Notes: a model not told the origin generated them from the letters alone. A stretch of 64,000 nt of DNA from an uncultured Bacteroides sp. (GCA_947646015.1 CANSEY010000013.1:41077-105076), one strand, 5' to 3'. Counted from the first letter of the stretch, positions 41,241 to 51,218 are shown. Translations and numbers: made by a program.

Positions 41241-42455
41241 ATGATTAATCGTGAACTTTATATGGAGCAAATCACTCCTTTTATTGATAAGCCATTTGTG
41301 AAAGTTATCACTGGTATTCGTCGCTGTGGCAAGTCGGTCGTGTTGCGTTTAATTCGTGAGGAACTTTTACGAAGAGGAGTATCTGAGGATTATATTATTT
41401 ATATGAACTTTGAAAGTTTCGAGTGGATAGACATGAAGGAGGCGAAGGCGTTATACGCTCATATTCGGGAAGCTACGAAAGCCTCGGGAAAATATTATAT
41501 TCTCTTGGATGAGATTCAGGAAGTTACAGATTGGGAAAAGGCAGTGAATGCCTTTTTGGTTGACTTGGATGTAGATATTTATGTGACAGGTTCTAATTCA
41601 CGTTTACTATCTTCCGAGTTTTCGACTTATTTGGCAGGAAGATACGTTGCCTTTCACATTATGACTTTATCCTTTAGAGAATATCTATTATTTCATGATC
41701 TCCCGCTGACAATTTCTGTATCCGACCGTAAAACGGAGTTTCTGAAATATCTTCGTATGGGAGGATTTCCGGCTATTCATACGGCAAACTATGATTATAA
41801 TGCTATCTACAAAATAGTGTATGATATTTATTCTTCTGTCATTCTTCGTGATACCGTGCAGAGGCATAGCATTCGTAACGTAGAAATGCTTGAAAGAGTG
41901 GTGAAGTTTGTTTTTGATAATATTGGGAATAAACTAAATGCGAAAAATATTGCCGACTATTTCAAAAGTCAGCAACGGAAAGTAGATATCAATACGATTT
42001 ATAATTATCTCAATGCTTTAGATAGTGCTTTTGTCATTCAACGTATACCACGTTATGACATCAAGGGCAAAGAGATTCTGCAAACCAATGAAAAGTATTT
42101 TGTAAGTGATCTTTCATTAATTTATTCTGTGATGGGATATCGGGACCGCTTAATAGGGGGAATGCTCGAAAATTTGGTTTGCATGGAGTTGAAACGCCGC
42201 GGATACGAAGTATATGTAGGTAAACAGGATGAAAAAGAAGTTGATTTTGTAGCCATTAGGCGTGAAGAGAAAATATATGTGCAGGTTACTTATCAACTTG
42301 GCTTGCAAGCAACCATCGATCGTGAGTTTGCCCCTTTACTGGCAATTGATGATCATTATCCTAAATATGTGGTTAGTATGGATGATCTATGGCAAGATAA
42401 TATTGAAGGGGTTAAGCATCGGCATATAGCCGATTTTCTACTTGATGAGTGGTAA
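41241..42455 (+). CDS. AAA ATPase with DUF4143 domain
   Basis: 404 residues. Walker A GIRRCGKSVVL near residue 26 and Walker B YYILLDEIQEV near residue 88 mark the AAA_14 ATPase. YVTGSNSRLLSSEFSTYLAG and the LSFREYL sensor region follow. The C-terminal DUF4143 domain ends with LENLVCMELKRRGYEVYVGK and EVDFVAIR, resembling a degenerate nuclease fold. Such proteins are frequent in gut Bacteroidetes in many copies; their role is unknown. The promoter region carries a palindrome that may mediate self-regulation. Confidence 0.88.
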   Translation: MINRELYMEQITPFIDKPFVKVITGIRRCGKSVVLRLIREELLRRGVSEDYIIYMNFESFEWIDMKEAKALYAHIREATKASGKYYILLDEIQEVTDWEKAVNAFLVDLDVDIYVTGSNSRLLSSEFSTYLAGRYVAFHIMTLSFREYLLFHDLPLTISVSDRKTEFLKYLRMGGFPAIHTANYDYNAIYKIVYDIYSSVILRDTVQRHSIRNVEMLERVVKFVFDNIGNKLNAKNIADYFKSQQRKVDINTIYNYLNALDSAFVIQRIPRYDIKGKEILQTNEKYFVSDLSLIYSVMGYRDRLIGGMLENLVCMELKRRGYEVYVGKQDEKEVDFVAIRREEKIYVQVTYQLGLQATIDREFAPLLAIDDHYPKYVVSMDDLWQDNIEGVKHRHIADFLLDEW

Positions 42456-42481
42456 AGACGGACTAAAGCTTTAGTCCGTCT
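42456..42481. terminator. bidirectional terminator, perfect 26-bp palindrome
   Basis: AGACGGACTAAAG and CTTTAGTCCGTCT form a perfect palindrome between two convergent genes. The stop codon of the minus-strand deacetylase (42463) lies inside it and the ATPase stop is one base before it. Confidence 0.8.
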
Positions 42482-43530
42482 AACAAATCTAAATAAATCC
42501 CGATAGCCTCTTCTATCTCTTTCAGCATAATATACTCTTCGGCTGTATGTGAGCGTGAAGAGCGTCCCGGACCGATCTTTACCGACGCAAAGGACATCAA
42601 TGCCTGATCTGACAAAGTCGGGGAACCGAAAGGTACGCGTCCCATCTTCACCGCTTTCTGTACGAACGGATGTTTCTCATCAATTCGTGAAGAGTTGAGG
42701 CGGAACGAGCGGGCTTTCGCATCGCAGGCTATATGCTTTCTGATCTCTGCAAATAAATCTTCGTTAGAATAAAGTTCGTTGCTTCGGATATCGACAACAA
42801 ATGTACATTTATCGGGAACTACATTGTGCTGAGTGCCCGCATTGATTACCGTAACGCTCATTTTTACCGGCCCGAGTAAAGGCGATTCTTTCTCGAAACG
42901 ATAATCACGGAACCAGGCGATATCGTTCAATACCTTATAAATGGCATTATCTCCTTCATCGCGTGCGGCATGTCCGGCTTTTCCCGTAGCAGTTACATCC
43001 AATACCATCAATCCCTTTTCGGCAATGGCAGGTTGCATTTCCGTAGGTTCGCCTACGATAGCGAATGAAACAGGGGGTAACCCCGGTAATACACTTTCAA
43101 TCCCATCCTTACCCGAAACTTCTTCTTCGCAGGAAGCAAGGTAGATGAGATTGTAATTTTGAGAAGTGCGACATAGTTGCAGGAACACCTGTAAGAGCGA
43201 AACAACACTGGCTCCGGCGTCGTTACTGCCCAATCCGTATAATTTCCCGTTTTCCTCGCGGGGCGTGAAAGGGTCTTTGCGCCAGCCATTTACGGGTTTT
43301 ACCGTGTCGATATGAGAATTGAGTAGGATTGTCGGCTTTTTAAGGTCGAACATAGGACTGAGGCACCAAACATTGTTTCCCTTGCGTCCGGTCTGCATCC
43401 CTTCGGCTTCGATATAATTTTGCAGGAAATCAGCGGCTTGCGTCTCTTCCCGACTGATGGACGGAATGCTGATTAGTGATTTCAACAGGCTTACAGCTTC
43501 GGCTGTCATGGTTGGAATATCGTATTTCAT
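42463..43530 (-). CDS. argE: M20-family deacetylase (ArgE-like)
   Basis: 355 residues from MKYDIPTMTAEAVSLLKSLI. The M20 metal-binding features are present: LLNSHIDTVKPVNGW near residue 70, GLGSNDAGASVVSLL near residue 98, ASCEEEVSGKDG near residue 130 and EPTEMQPAIAEKGL. In Bacteroides the arginine pathway uses succinylated intermediates, so the substrate may be N-succinyl- or N-acetyl-ornithine/citrulline. Assignment to arginine synthesis is by similarity only. A strong divergent promoter lies upstream. Confidence 0.85.
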   Translation of the reverse strand: MKYDIPTMTAEAVSLLKSLISIPSISREETQAADFLQNYIEAEGMQTGRKGNNVWCLSPMFDLKKPTILLNSHIDTVKPVNGWRKDPFTPREENGKLYGLGSNDAGASVVSLLQVFLQLCRTSQNYNLIYLASCEEEVSGKDGIESVLPGLPPVSFAIVGEPTEMQPAIAEKGLMVLDVTATGKAGHAARDEGDNAIYKVLNDIAWFRDYRFEKESPLLGPVKMSVTVINAGTQHNVVPDKCTFVVDIRSNELYSNEDLFAEIRKHIACDAKARSFRLNSSRIDEKHPFVQKAVKMGRVPFGSPTLSDQALMSFASVKIGPGRSSRSHTAEEYIMLKEIEEAIGIYLDLLDGLKL

Positions 43531-43565
43531 ATACAAACTTGTTAATTTAGAGCTTAATATTTGCA

Positions 43566-43597
43566 CAAAGATACTCGTTTTGCGCAATAGTTTCAAA
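43566..43597 (-). promoter_or_regulatory. promoter of the ArgE-like gene
   Basis: On the minus strand TTTG (43597-43594) and TATCTTTG (43573-43566) are separated by 20 nt, an exact fit to the Bacteroides -33/-7 consensus. The start codon is 35 nt downstream. Confidence 0.85.
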
Positions 43598-43606
43598 TAA
43601 AACTAA

Positions 43607-43614
43607 TACCTTTG
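43607..43614 (+). promoter_or_regulatory. -7 box of the acyl-CoA synthetase gene
   Basis: TACCTTTG fits TAnnTTTG and ends 25 nt before the ATG at 43640. It is divergent from, and interleaved with, the ArgE-like promoter. Confidence 0.7.
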
Positions 43615-43639
43615 TGCCATATTTATCAATACAAAGAGT

Positions 43640-45445
43640 ATGACTTATCATCATTTATCTGTCTTGGTCCACCGTCAGGCTGAAAAGTATGGCGACAGGG
43701 TAGCATTGAGATACCGCGACTATGAGACAGCACAATGGATTCCGATTACCTGGAATCAATTCTCCGGAACTGTACGGCAGGCAGCTAATGCTTTCGTTGC
43801 GCTAGGAGTGGAGGAACAAGAGAATATCGGTATTTTTTCACAGAATAAACCTGAATGGTTCTATGTCGATTTCGGCGCATTTGCCAATCGCGGGGTTACT
43901 ATTCCGTTCTATGCAACGAGTTCACCCGCACAGGCACAATACATTATCAACGATGCGCAAATCCGTTATCTTTTTGTAGGCGAACAGTATCAGTATGATT
44001 CTGCATTCAGCATCTTCGGCTTTTGTTCCTCGTTACAACAACTGATTATTTTCGACCGTTCGGTAGTAAAAGACCCGCGTGATGTCTCTTCCATCTATTT
44101 TGATGAGTTTATGGCAATGGGCGAAGGATTGCCGCATAATGAGGTGGTGGAAGAACGTACGGCACGTGCTTCTTACGATGATCTGGCTAACATCCTTTAT
44201 ACTTCCGGTACGACGGGAGAGCCGAAGGGAGTAATGTTGCATCATTCGTGCTATCTGGAGCAGTTCCATACGCATGACGAGCGTCTGACGACAATGACCG
44301 ACAAGGACGTTTCTATGAACTTCCTTCCGTTGACACACGTATTCGAGAAGGCATGGTGCTATCTTTGTATTCATAAAGGAGTACAGATCTGCATCAATCT
44401 TCGTCCGGCAGATATCCAGACAACCATTAAAGAAATTCGTCCGACACTGATGTGCAGCGTACCCCGTTTCTGGGAAAAGGTATATGCCGGTGTACAGGAG
44501 AAGATCAATGAAACGACAGGATTGAAGAAGGCGCTGATGCTGGATGCCATCAAAGTCGGCAGAATCCATAATCTGGATTATCTTCGGTTGGGAAAGACCC
44601 CTCCGGTGATGAATCAACTGAAATATAAGTTCTACGAGAAGACTATTTATTCTTTGCTGAAGAAGACGATCGGTATTGAGAATGGAAATTTCTTTCCGAC
44701 AGCCGGTGCAGCCGTGCCCGATGAAATCAATGAATTTGTTCATTCGGTAGGAATCAACATGGTGGTCGGCTATGGACTGACAGAATCTACGGCTACGGTA
44801 TCATGTACTTTGCCGGTAGGTTATGATATCGGTTCGGTAGGTGTGGTATTGCCGGGACTGGAAGTGAAGATAGGCGAAGACAATGAAATCCTGCTCCGTG
44901 GAAAAAGTATAACCAAAGGATATTATAAAAAGGCGGAAGCTACTGCCGCTGCTATCGATGCTGACGGCTGGTTCCATACAGGCGATGCAGGTTATTTCAA
45001 GAATGGGCAGTTATTCCTGACAGAGCGCATTAAGGATTTGTTTAAGACGTCGAATGGTAAATATATTGCTCCGCAAGCATTGGAAACCAAACTGGTGATA
45101 GATCGTTATATTGACCAGATCGCTATTATCGCAGATCAGCGGAAGTTTGTTTCTGCCTTGATCGTTCCGGTGTACGGGTTTGTCAAGGACTATGCGAAGG
45201 AGAAAGGAATCGAATACAAAGATATGGCCGAACTGTTGCAGCACCCAAAGATTGTCGGTCTGTTCCGTGCACGGATAGAGACCTTGCAACAGCAATTTGC
45301 GCATTATGAACAGATCAAACGCTTCACATTACTTCCTGAACCTTTCAGCATGGAGCGTGGAGAATTGACTAATACATTGAAGTTGAAACGCTCAGTGGTT
45401 TCTGAAAACTACAAAGAACTGATTGAGAAGATGTACGAAGAATAA
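43640..45445 (+). CDS. long-chain fatty acid-CoA ligase (AMP-forming)
   Basis: 601 residues of the adenylate-forming superfamily. The nucleotide-binding motif YTSGTTGEPKGVMLHH lies near residue 187. VVGYGLTESTATVSC near residue 375, WFHTGDAGYFKNGQLFLTER near residue 440 and LFKTSNGKYIAPQALE also match. It belongs to the FadD15-like long-chain acyl-CoA synthetases that activate fatty acids for lipid synthesis or turnover. Single-gene unit with its own promoter and terminator. Confidence 0.92.
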   Translation: MTYHHLSVLVHRQAEKYGDRVALRYRDYETAQWIPITWNQFSGTVRQAANAFVALGVEEQENIGIFSQNKPEWFYVDFGAFANRGVTIPFYATSSPAQAQYIINDAQIRYLFVGEQYQYDSAFSIFGFCSSLQQLIIFDRSVVKDPRDVSSIYFDEFMAMGEGLPHNEVVEERTARASYDDLANILYTSGTTGEPKGVMLHHSCYLEQFHTHDERLTTMTDKDVSMNFLPLTHVFEKAWCYLCIHKGVQICINLRPADIQTTIKEIRPTLMCSVPRFWEKVYAGVQEKINETTGLKKALMLDAIKVGRIHNLDYLRLGKTPPVMNQLKYKFYEKTIYSLLKKTIGIENGNFFPTAGAAVPDEINEFVHSVGINMVVGYGLTESTATVSCTLPVGYDIGSVGVVLPGLEVKIGEDNEILLRGKSITKGYYKKAEATAAAIDADGWFHTGDAGYFKNGQLFLTERIKDLFKTSNGKYIAPQALETKLVIDRYIDQIAIIADQRKFVSALIVPVYGFVKDYAKEKGIEYKDMAELLQHPKIVGLFRARIETLQQQFAHYEQIKRFTLLPEPFSMERGELTNTLKLKRSVVSENYKELIEKMYEE

Positions 45446-45478
45446 GGCTTTTCTCGGTCTGGCCTGATGATAAACGAT

Positions 45479-45521
45479 AAACGGTGAACAAGCTGCATAT
45501 TTGGCAAGCTGTTCACCGTTT
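45479..45521. terminator. bidirectional terminator
   Basis: AAACGGTGAACA pairs with TGTTCACCGTTT around a 19-nt loop that itself can pair (AGC/GCT). It separates the convergent acyl-CoA synthetase and M16 peptidase genes. Confidence 0.78.
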
Positions 45522-45576
45522 GTTCTTTGTGTATCAATTGGCTATGTATCTGCTATTTTATAGAGAACACTATACT

Positions 45577-48497
45577 TTAGTAACCGAAGATTTGTTCCTG
45601 AGTGAGTTCCTCGATAGGGCCTACTGCTTTCAGCTTATTCATATCGAGGTCTTTCTTGTCTCCCAAGATGCAATACACATACGTGCGTCCTTTCACCCAT
45701 TCCTTTTGGAAATCAACGATATCTTTCAATGTCATAGTCTGCACGTCATTATAGAGTTTGATGCGCGGATCTACGCTTTGTCCCAAATCCTGTGCATTGA
45801 TATAAGTCCAGATAATATCGCTTTTGATGATGCGGTCGGTACGCATGCGGTTGATTAATCCTTCTTTTGCCAATTTGAAGGCTGCTTCGGATTCTGGCAT
45901 ATTGTTGATAATATCGTTGAACGTATTGACGGCATCAATCATCTTGTCATTTTGAGTTGCAATCTGGGTACGTATCGTATATGGATACTTCAGATAGCTT
46001 GGCGGCATTATACCCGCCCATGCGGAATAAGCCAGTCCACGTGTTTCACGCATTTCCTGGAAGACGATGGAGTTCATGCCTCCGCCGAAATATTCGTTAT
46101 ATAATTCGCGGGTAGGTTCTATAGCCGGATCGTATTTCTTATCAAGATTGGAAATTTGCGCCATATAAATCTGTTTGGCTTCGTAAGGAGCTACCAGCAC
46201 TTTGGTCGCCGGAGTTTCAAGATAAGAGTATTCGTTTCCTGCAGGAATATCTTTCAGAGTAGCCGGTACCTGGTGGTATTGTTCGATGGTAGCCAGCAGG
46301 TCTTTGCTGCTGCTAGGGCCATAATACAGGATACGATGTTTGTAGTTGTTCTGATTGTGAATCCGGTCAACCAGTTCCTGTGGATTCATGCTGGCGAGCT
46401 CTGCTTCCGTCAGTAAATTGGTGGCAGGAGACTTCGGGCCGTACATCGCATAATTCATCAGGCGGGAGAAGTTCTGTCCTTGATTCAGTTTGGCATCTGC
46501 ACGGGCTTTCAGTATATCTCCGACCAGATTGTCGTAAGCTTCCTTGTTTACTTGTGCGTCTGCCAGTAACTTCTCGAATAGTTGCATGGCAGCCGGCATA
46601 TTCTCATTCAGACCGGAAAGAACCACGTAGGTGCGTTCGTTGCCCGGAGAAACGTAGAAAGTACACGCCAGACGATAGAACTCGCTCTTCAGTTCTTCCG
46701 GTGTCATGTCGGAAGTGCCCAGATATTCAAGGTAGTCGAAAGCCGTTCCCAATGCCTTGTCGTTGTTGTTACCCATATCGAATACGTAGATCAGTTGGAA
46801 GAGATCGTTGGTAGTATTCTGCTTATAGAGTACCGGAATGTCGGATTTCGCTGTCAGCTGGCTCATATCTTTCTTGAAGTCGAGGAATACAGGTTCGATG
46901 GGCTTTACTGCATTCTCCTGTATGGAGGTAAGGAATGGACTTGCCACATCCCGGTTGGATACGATGGGAGTAATCTCCGGTTTTGTCATCTTCTTCTCGT
47001 TTGGGTCCTTGCCTTGTTTCTTGTAGACAACGGCATAATTATCCTCCTTCAGATATTTATCGGCAAAGGCCACGATATCCTCTTTGGTCAGTTTAGCCAT
47101 GCGGTCGATGGCGGTTACTTCGTCCTCCCAGTTTGTTCCGTTAATGAATGAGTTGACGAATATGTCGGCACGTCCTTCATTGCTTTCCATGCTTTGGAGC
47201 TCGTAGAGCTTGAAGTTGTTGATATTGGCTTGCAGCATCTTCTCATCGAACTCTCCGGCACGAAGTTTCTTTATTTCGTTCAGCAAGAGGTCTTTGACTT
47301 CTTCCAGCGTTTGTCCCTGTTTGGGAAGTCCGCCCAATATGAAGGCTGAGTAATCTGCCAGTCCCATCGGGTAACCGTAGCTGTTCAGCACCTTCTGCTG
47401 CTGGTTCAGATCAAGGTCGATGAGTCCTGCCTTTCCATTGTATAATACTTGCGAAACAACTTGCAGAACCTCGAAATCCTTGCTGGCCAATCCGGGGAAT
47501 CTCCATGCCAGTGCAACGCTTTCCGCATCCGGACCTAATACCTCTTTAACTACTGGTGCGGTGATCGGATCTTCTTTCGGCAGATTCAGTTTGGGAAGTT
47601 CCGGATTCGGCTTCAAGCCTCCGAAGTATTTATCTATCAAGGCAATGGTTTCATCCGGGTCTAAATCTCCGGACATACAGATCGCCATATTATTGGGAAC
47701 GTACCATTGTTTATAGTAATTCTTGATATTGGTGATGGAAGGGTTCTTCAGATTCTCCTGTGTACCCAATACGGTTTGTGTTCCATAAGGATGCTTGGGG
47801 AAGAGAGAGGAGAAGATCGCCTCCTGCACTTTGCTGTTGTCCCGGGTCAGAGACATGTTTTTTTCTTCGTATACAGCTTCCAGTTCCGTATGGAAACCGC
47901 GGATGACATTATTCTCGAAGCGGTCTGCCTGAATCTTTGCCCAGTTCTCTATCTGATTGGAGGGGATATCTTCCTGATAGACAGTCTGGTCATACCATGT
48001 GTAGGCGTTGCTGCCGGAAGAACCGATAGCAGCCATCAGCTTGTCATATTCGTTGGGAATGGCGTATTTGGATGCTTCGTAAGAGAGGCTGTCGATGGTG
48101 TGGTAGATCGCTTTGCGCTCTGCTTCGTCCGTCGTCTGGCGGTATATCTCAAATTGCTGTTCAATTTGGTCCAATAGTGGTTTTTCGGCAGCATAATCCT
48201 GTGTGCCATACTTGTCGGTACCTTTAAACATCAGGTGTTCAAAGTAGTGTGCCAGTCCGGTCGTTTCTGCCGGGTCGTTCTTTCCGCGCCCACCCGCACG
48301 GCGATGAATGTTTGAATGCGGGGAGTTTCCTTGTTTACAGTGAGGTAAACTTTTAATCCGTTGTCCAGTGTGTAGATGCGGGCTTTCAGCGGGTCATTGG
48401 GCACTGTCTCGTAGCTATACTTCTTTTGTGAGCTACAACTGCTCATCACTAATGCTAGAAAAAGCGATAAGCATGAAAGTTTCAGGAGTTTGTTCAT
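45577..48497 (-). pseudogene. M16 zinc metallopeptidase lipoprotein, frameshifted
   Basis: The gene would encode about 972 residues starting MNKLLKLSCLSLFLALVMSS with a lipobox (VMSSCSS). At 48285-48289 the sequence reads GCGC where GC would keep the frame, so a 2-nt insertion shifts translation into a stop at 48231. Repairing it restores VRVGGKNDPAETTGLAHYFE, including the HxxEH zinc motif (HYFEH). The downstream part (884 residues) is otherwise intact, with both M16 halves (KPYTIRTQI- and NEGRADIF-type regions). This is either a recent inactivating mutation or a sequencing error. A downstream start at MFKGTDKYG would lack the active site. Confidence 0.85.
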
Positions 48498-48524
48498 ATT
48501 GTGACAACATTTTAGTGACAGAAA

Positions 48525-48532
48525 CAAAGGTA
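48525..48532 (-). promoter_or_regulatory. -7 box of the M16 peptidase gene
   Basis: The minus strand reads TACCTTTG here, 27 nt before the ATG at 48497. Confidence 0.65.
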
Positions 48533-48545
48533 GCGGAATTTTTCT

Positions 48546-48553
48546 TACCTTTG
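48546..48553 (+). promoter_or_regulatory. -7 box of prfB
   Basis: TACCTTTG lies 49 nt before the prfB start and is divergent from the M16 promoter. Confidence 0.65.
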
Positions 48554-48602
48554 CACCGAAAAGAGAAATTTGTAAATTGTAAATGATAAAATTGTAAATC
48601 AC

Positions 48603-49719
48603 ATGATTACTATTGAACAACTTAAAGACGTGAAAGAGCGCACTGATGCGCTGAGGAGGTATCTTTGACATCGACGGGAAGAAAATTCAAGTCGAAGAAG
48701 AGCAACTAAGAACGCAGGCGCCGGGATTCTGGGATGACCAGAAGAAAGCGGAAGCCCAGATGAAACTGGTGAAAGACCTGCAAAAGTGGATTGACGGCTA
48801 TAATGAAGTCAAGACGCTGGCGGACGAACTGGAACTGTCGTTCGATTTTTATAAAGAAGAATTAGTGACTGAGGGAGATGTGGACGCGGCTTATGCGAAA
48901 GCCAGTGAAGCGGTGGAGGCACTCGAACTCAAGAATATGCTGCGTGATGAAGCCGACCAGATGGCCTGTGTGTTGAAAATCAACTCCGGTGCGGGTGGTA
49001 CGGAAAGTCAGGACTGGGCATCTATGTTGATGCGTATGTATCTGCGCTATGCTGAAACGAACGGTTACAAGGCTACTATCGCCAACCTTCAGGAAGGGGA
49101 TGAGGCAGGAATCAAAACCTGTACCATCAATATTGAGGGAGATTTCGCTTATGGTTATCTGAAAGGAGAGAACGGCGTTCACCGTCTGGTGCGTGTTTCT
49201 CCGTACAATGCGCAAGGCAAGCGCATGACATCGTTTGCTTCCGTGTTCGTCACTCCGTTGGTGGACGACAGTATCGAAGTGAATATTCTGCCTGCCTGCA
49301 TTTCATGGGATACATTCCGAAGCGGTGGTGCCGGTGGTCAGAACGTTAATAAGGTGGAATCCGGCGTCCGTCTGCGCTATCAGTACAAAGACCCTTATAC
49401 GGGAGAAGAAGAGGAAATCCTTATCGAGAATACCGAAACTCGTGACCAGCCGAAGAACCGTGAGAATGCAATGCGCCAGTTGCGCTCTATCTTATACGAT
49501 AAAGAATTGCAGCACCGCATGGCAGAACAGGCGAAAGTGGAAGCCGGTAAGAAGAAAATCGAATGGGGATCGCAGATTCGCAGCTATGTATTCGATGACC
49601 GCCGCGTGAAAGACCATCGTACCAACTATCAGACTTCGGATGTAAACGGAGTGATGGATGGTAAAATCGAGGAATTCATCAAAGCCTATCTGATGGAATT
49701 TTCATCGCAGGAATCATAA
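48603..49719 (+). CDS. prfB: peptide chain release factor 2 (programmed +1 frameshift)
   Basis: The first 21 codons (MITIEQLKDVKERTDALRRY, then L) end at an in-frame TGA (48666-48668). A +1 shift that skips T48666 continues as DIDGKKIQVEEEQ to the stop at 49719, giving 371 residues. RF2 recognises UGA and UAA and releases the finished peptide; the GGQ motif is in RSGGAGGQNVNKVESG near residue 242. The frameshift lets RF2 sense its own level: when RF2 is scarce, ribosomes pause at UGA and shift. Counting from the in-frame ATG at 48760 would miss the N-terminus. Confidence 0.96.
48654..48669 (+). promoter_or_regulatory. prfB programmed frameshift site
   Basis: AGGAGG (48654-48659), a Shine-Dalgarno-like stimulator, is followed after three bases by CTTTGAC (48663-48669), the classic RF2 shift site. 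Confidence 0.95.
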
Positions 49720-49802
49720 AAACAAAAATTAGCGAGTGTTATTTTTGGAAAGTTAAAAGATTTGTTTTTACTTTGTTAGCGTTGAACTTTAAAGCTAACA
49801 TT

Positions 49803-49937
49803 ATGGGTAAAAGTAAGAGAAAAGTAGCACATAGTAAGAAAGAGGAGGAGCAGGCCCAGCGGGTAGTCAAGATAGTATTTGTTTCACTCATTATTTTGGC
49901 GCTGATTATGCTGATCGCATATTCCTTTTTCGGTTGA
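49803..49937 (+). CDS. small single-pass membrane protein
   Basis: 44 residues: a basic, Lys-rich N-terminus (MGKSKRKVAHSKKEEE), then one hydrophobic helix (IVFVSLIILALIMLIAYSFF). Its ATG follows an A-rich leader, and a terminator-like structure follows the stop. No family is recognised; small membrane proteins of this type are often missed in annotation. Confidence 0.65.
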   Translation: MGKSKRKVAHSKKEEEQAQRVVKIVFVSLIILALIMLIAYSFFG

Positions 49938-49940
49938 TTG

Positions 49941-50040
49941 ATTCACCACAGGTTACACAGTTTTGCATGGACGGGGACACGTTGATTGTCGACGGTGAAT
50001 ATCCATGCTGACGAGGGTAGTCCGTGGTGAATTCTTTTTT
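49941..50040 (+). terminator. branched hairpin with T-run
   Basis: ATTCACCAC (49941) pairs with GTGGTGAAT (to 50032), followed by TCTTTTTTTG. Within it GCATGGA pairs with TCCATGC. The T-run makes it a likely terminator for the small membrane protein gene; the branched interior is unusual for a plain terminator. Confidence 0.65.
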
Positions 50041-50060
50041 TGTACCCCCTTTGTTATCCG

Positions 50061-50126
50061 TGTAACAGTATTGTAACCTTTCTGTAATTTCACCGTATCT
50101 CTTTTGTAATCTCTCCGTATCCTGCT
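50061..50126 (+). promoter_or_regulatory. Pho-box-like array of six 11-bp repeats
   Basis: Six consecutive 11-bp units begin TGTAAC, TGTAAC, TGTAAT, CGTATC, TGTAAT and CGTATC. The 11-bp period and (T/C)GTAA/T core match direct-repeat sites of PhoB-type response regulators. The array ends five bases before the -7 box at 50132, replacing a -33 element, as expected for an activated promoter. The downstream gene is a phosphate-selective-type porin. PhoB binding is inferred. Confidence 0.75.
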
Positions 50127-50131
50127 CATTG

Positions 50132-50139
50132 TACCTTTG
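50132..50139 (+). promoter_or_regulatory. -7 box of the porin gene
   Basis: TACCTTTG lies 26 nt before the porin start and directly after the six 11-bp repeats. Confidence 0.75.
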
Positions 50140-50165
50140 CCGCGAATTAAGTAGCAAACAACTGA

Positions 50166-51218
50166 ATGAGTAGAATTACAACAACCGTCGCCCTGCTTTT
50201 GATGGCGACAGCAGCCTGCGGACAGGCTAAAGAAGATGCCGGGGATGGCAAACAGCTGGATAAGCAGATCATGGAACTGAAAGATTATTTGCCTGAAATT
50301 CATGGAACGATCCGGGGAAAATATGAGTTCCAGACAGAAACCAACGAAAGCCGTTTTGAAGTGCGGAATGCCCGCTTCAGTGTTTCGGGAAATGTACATC
50401 CGATTGTAGCCTATAAAGCGGAGATCGATTTGTCCGATGAGGGGTCCATCAAGATGCTTGATGCGTATGCCCGTGTGTTTCCTGTCAAGGACCTGAATTT
50501 TACGATTGGTCAGATGCGTGTACCTTTCACGATCGATGCCCATCGTTCTCCCCATCAGCAGTATTTTGCCAATCGTTCGTTTATAGCCAAGCAGGTGGGC
50601 AATGTGCGTGATGTCGGCTTCACCGGTTGTTATACACAAAAAGAAGGTCTTCCTTTTGTCCTTGAAGGTGGATTGTTTAACGGCTCCGGTCTGACTAATC
50701 AGAAGGAATGGCATAAGACCTTGAATTATTCGATAAAAGCACAGTTGCTGCCTAATAAAAATTGGAATCTCACTTTGAGCACTCAAATGATAAAGCCGGA
50801 ACATACCCGTATTAATATGTATGATGCCGGCATCTACTATCAGAATAATCGTTTTCATATCGAAGCGGAGTATTTGTATAAAATGTATGGACACGAAGCG
50901 TTTAAGGACGTTCATGCGGTCAATAGCTTTGTGAATTATGATTTGCCGTTGAAAAAAGTATTCAATAAGATTTCTTTTCTGGCCCGTTATGATATGATGA
51001 CTGACCACAGTAATGGGCTGGCGGACAGTGAGACAGGTGTTTTGAAGATAAACGACTATGCCCGTCATCGTGTGACAGGCGGTATCACGCTGAGCCTTTC
51101 CAAAGCTTTTATTGCCGATCTCCGTCTCAACTTTGAGAAGTATTTCTATCAGAAGTCCGGAGTTCCCAAAGAATCGGAGCGTGATAAAATCGTTATTGAG
51201 TTTATGACGAGATTTTGA
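50166..51218 (+). CDS. phosphate-selective porin O/P-type outer-membrane protein
   Basis: 350 residues with a signal peptide (VALLLMATAACGQAK). A beta-barrel follows: GTIRGKYEFQTETNESRFEV, FRVPFTID-like strands (FTIGQMRVPFTIDAHRS) and a C-terminal strand ending in Phe (IVIEFMTRF). The layout fits the OprP/OprO porin family. The Pho-box-like array upstream supports a role in phosphate uptake when phosphate is scarce. Expression by a two-component regulator is inferred. Confidence 0.8.
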   Translation: MSRITTTVALLLMATAACGQAKEDAGDGKQLDKQIMELKDYLPEIHGTIRGKYEFQTETNESRFEVRNARFSVSGNVHPIVAYKAEIDLSDEGSIKMLDAYARVFPVKDLNFTIGQMRVPFTIDAHRSPHQQYFANRSFIAKQVGNVRDVGFTGCYTQKEGLPFVLEGGLFNGSGLTNQKEWHKTLNYSIKAQLLPNKNWNLTLSTQMIKPEHTRINMYDAGIYYQNNRFHIEAEYLYKMYGHEAFKDVHAVNSFVNYDLPLKKVFNKISFLARYDMMTDHSNGLADSETGVLKINDYARHRVTGGITLSLSKAFIADLRLNFEKYFYQKSGVPKESERDKIVIEFMTRF

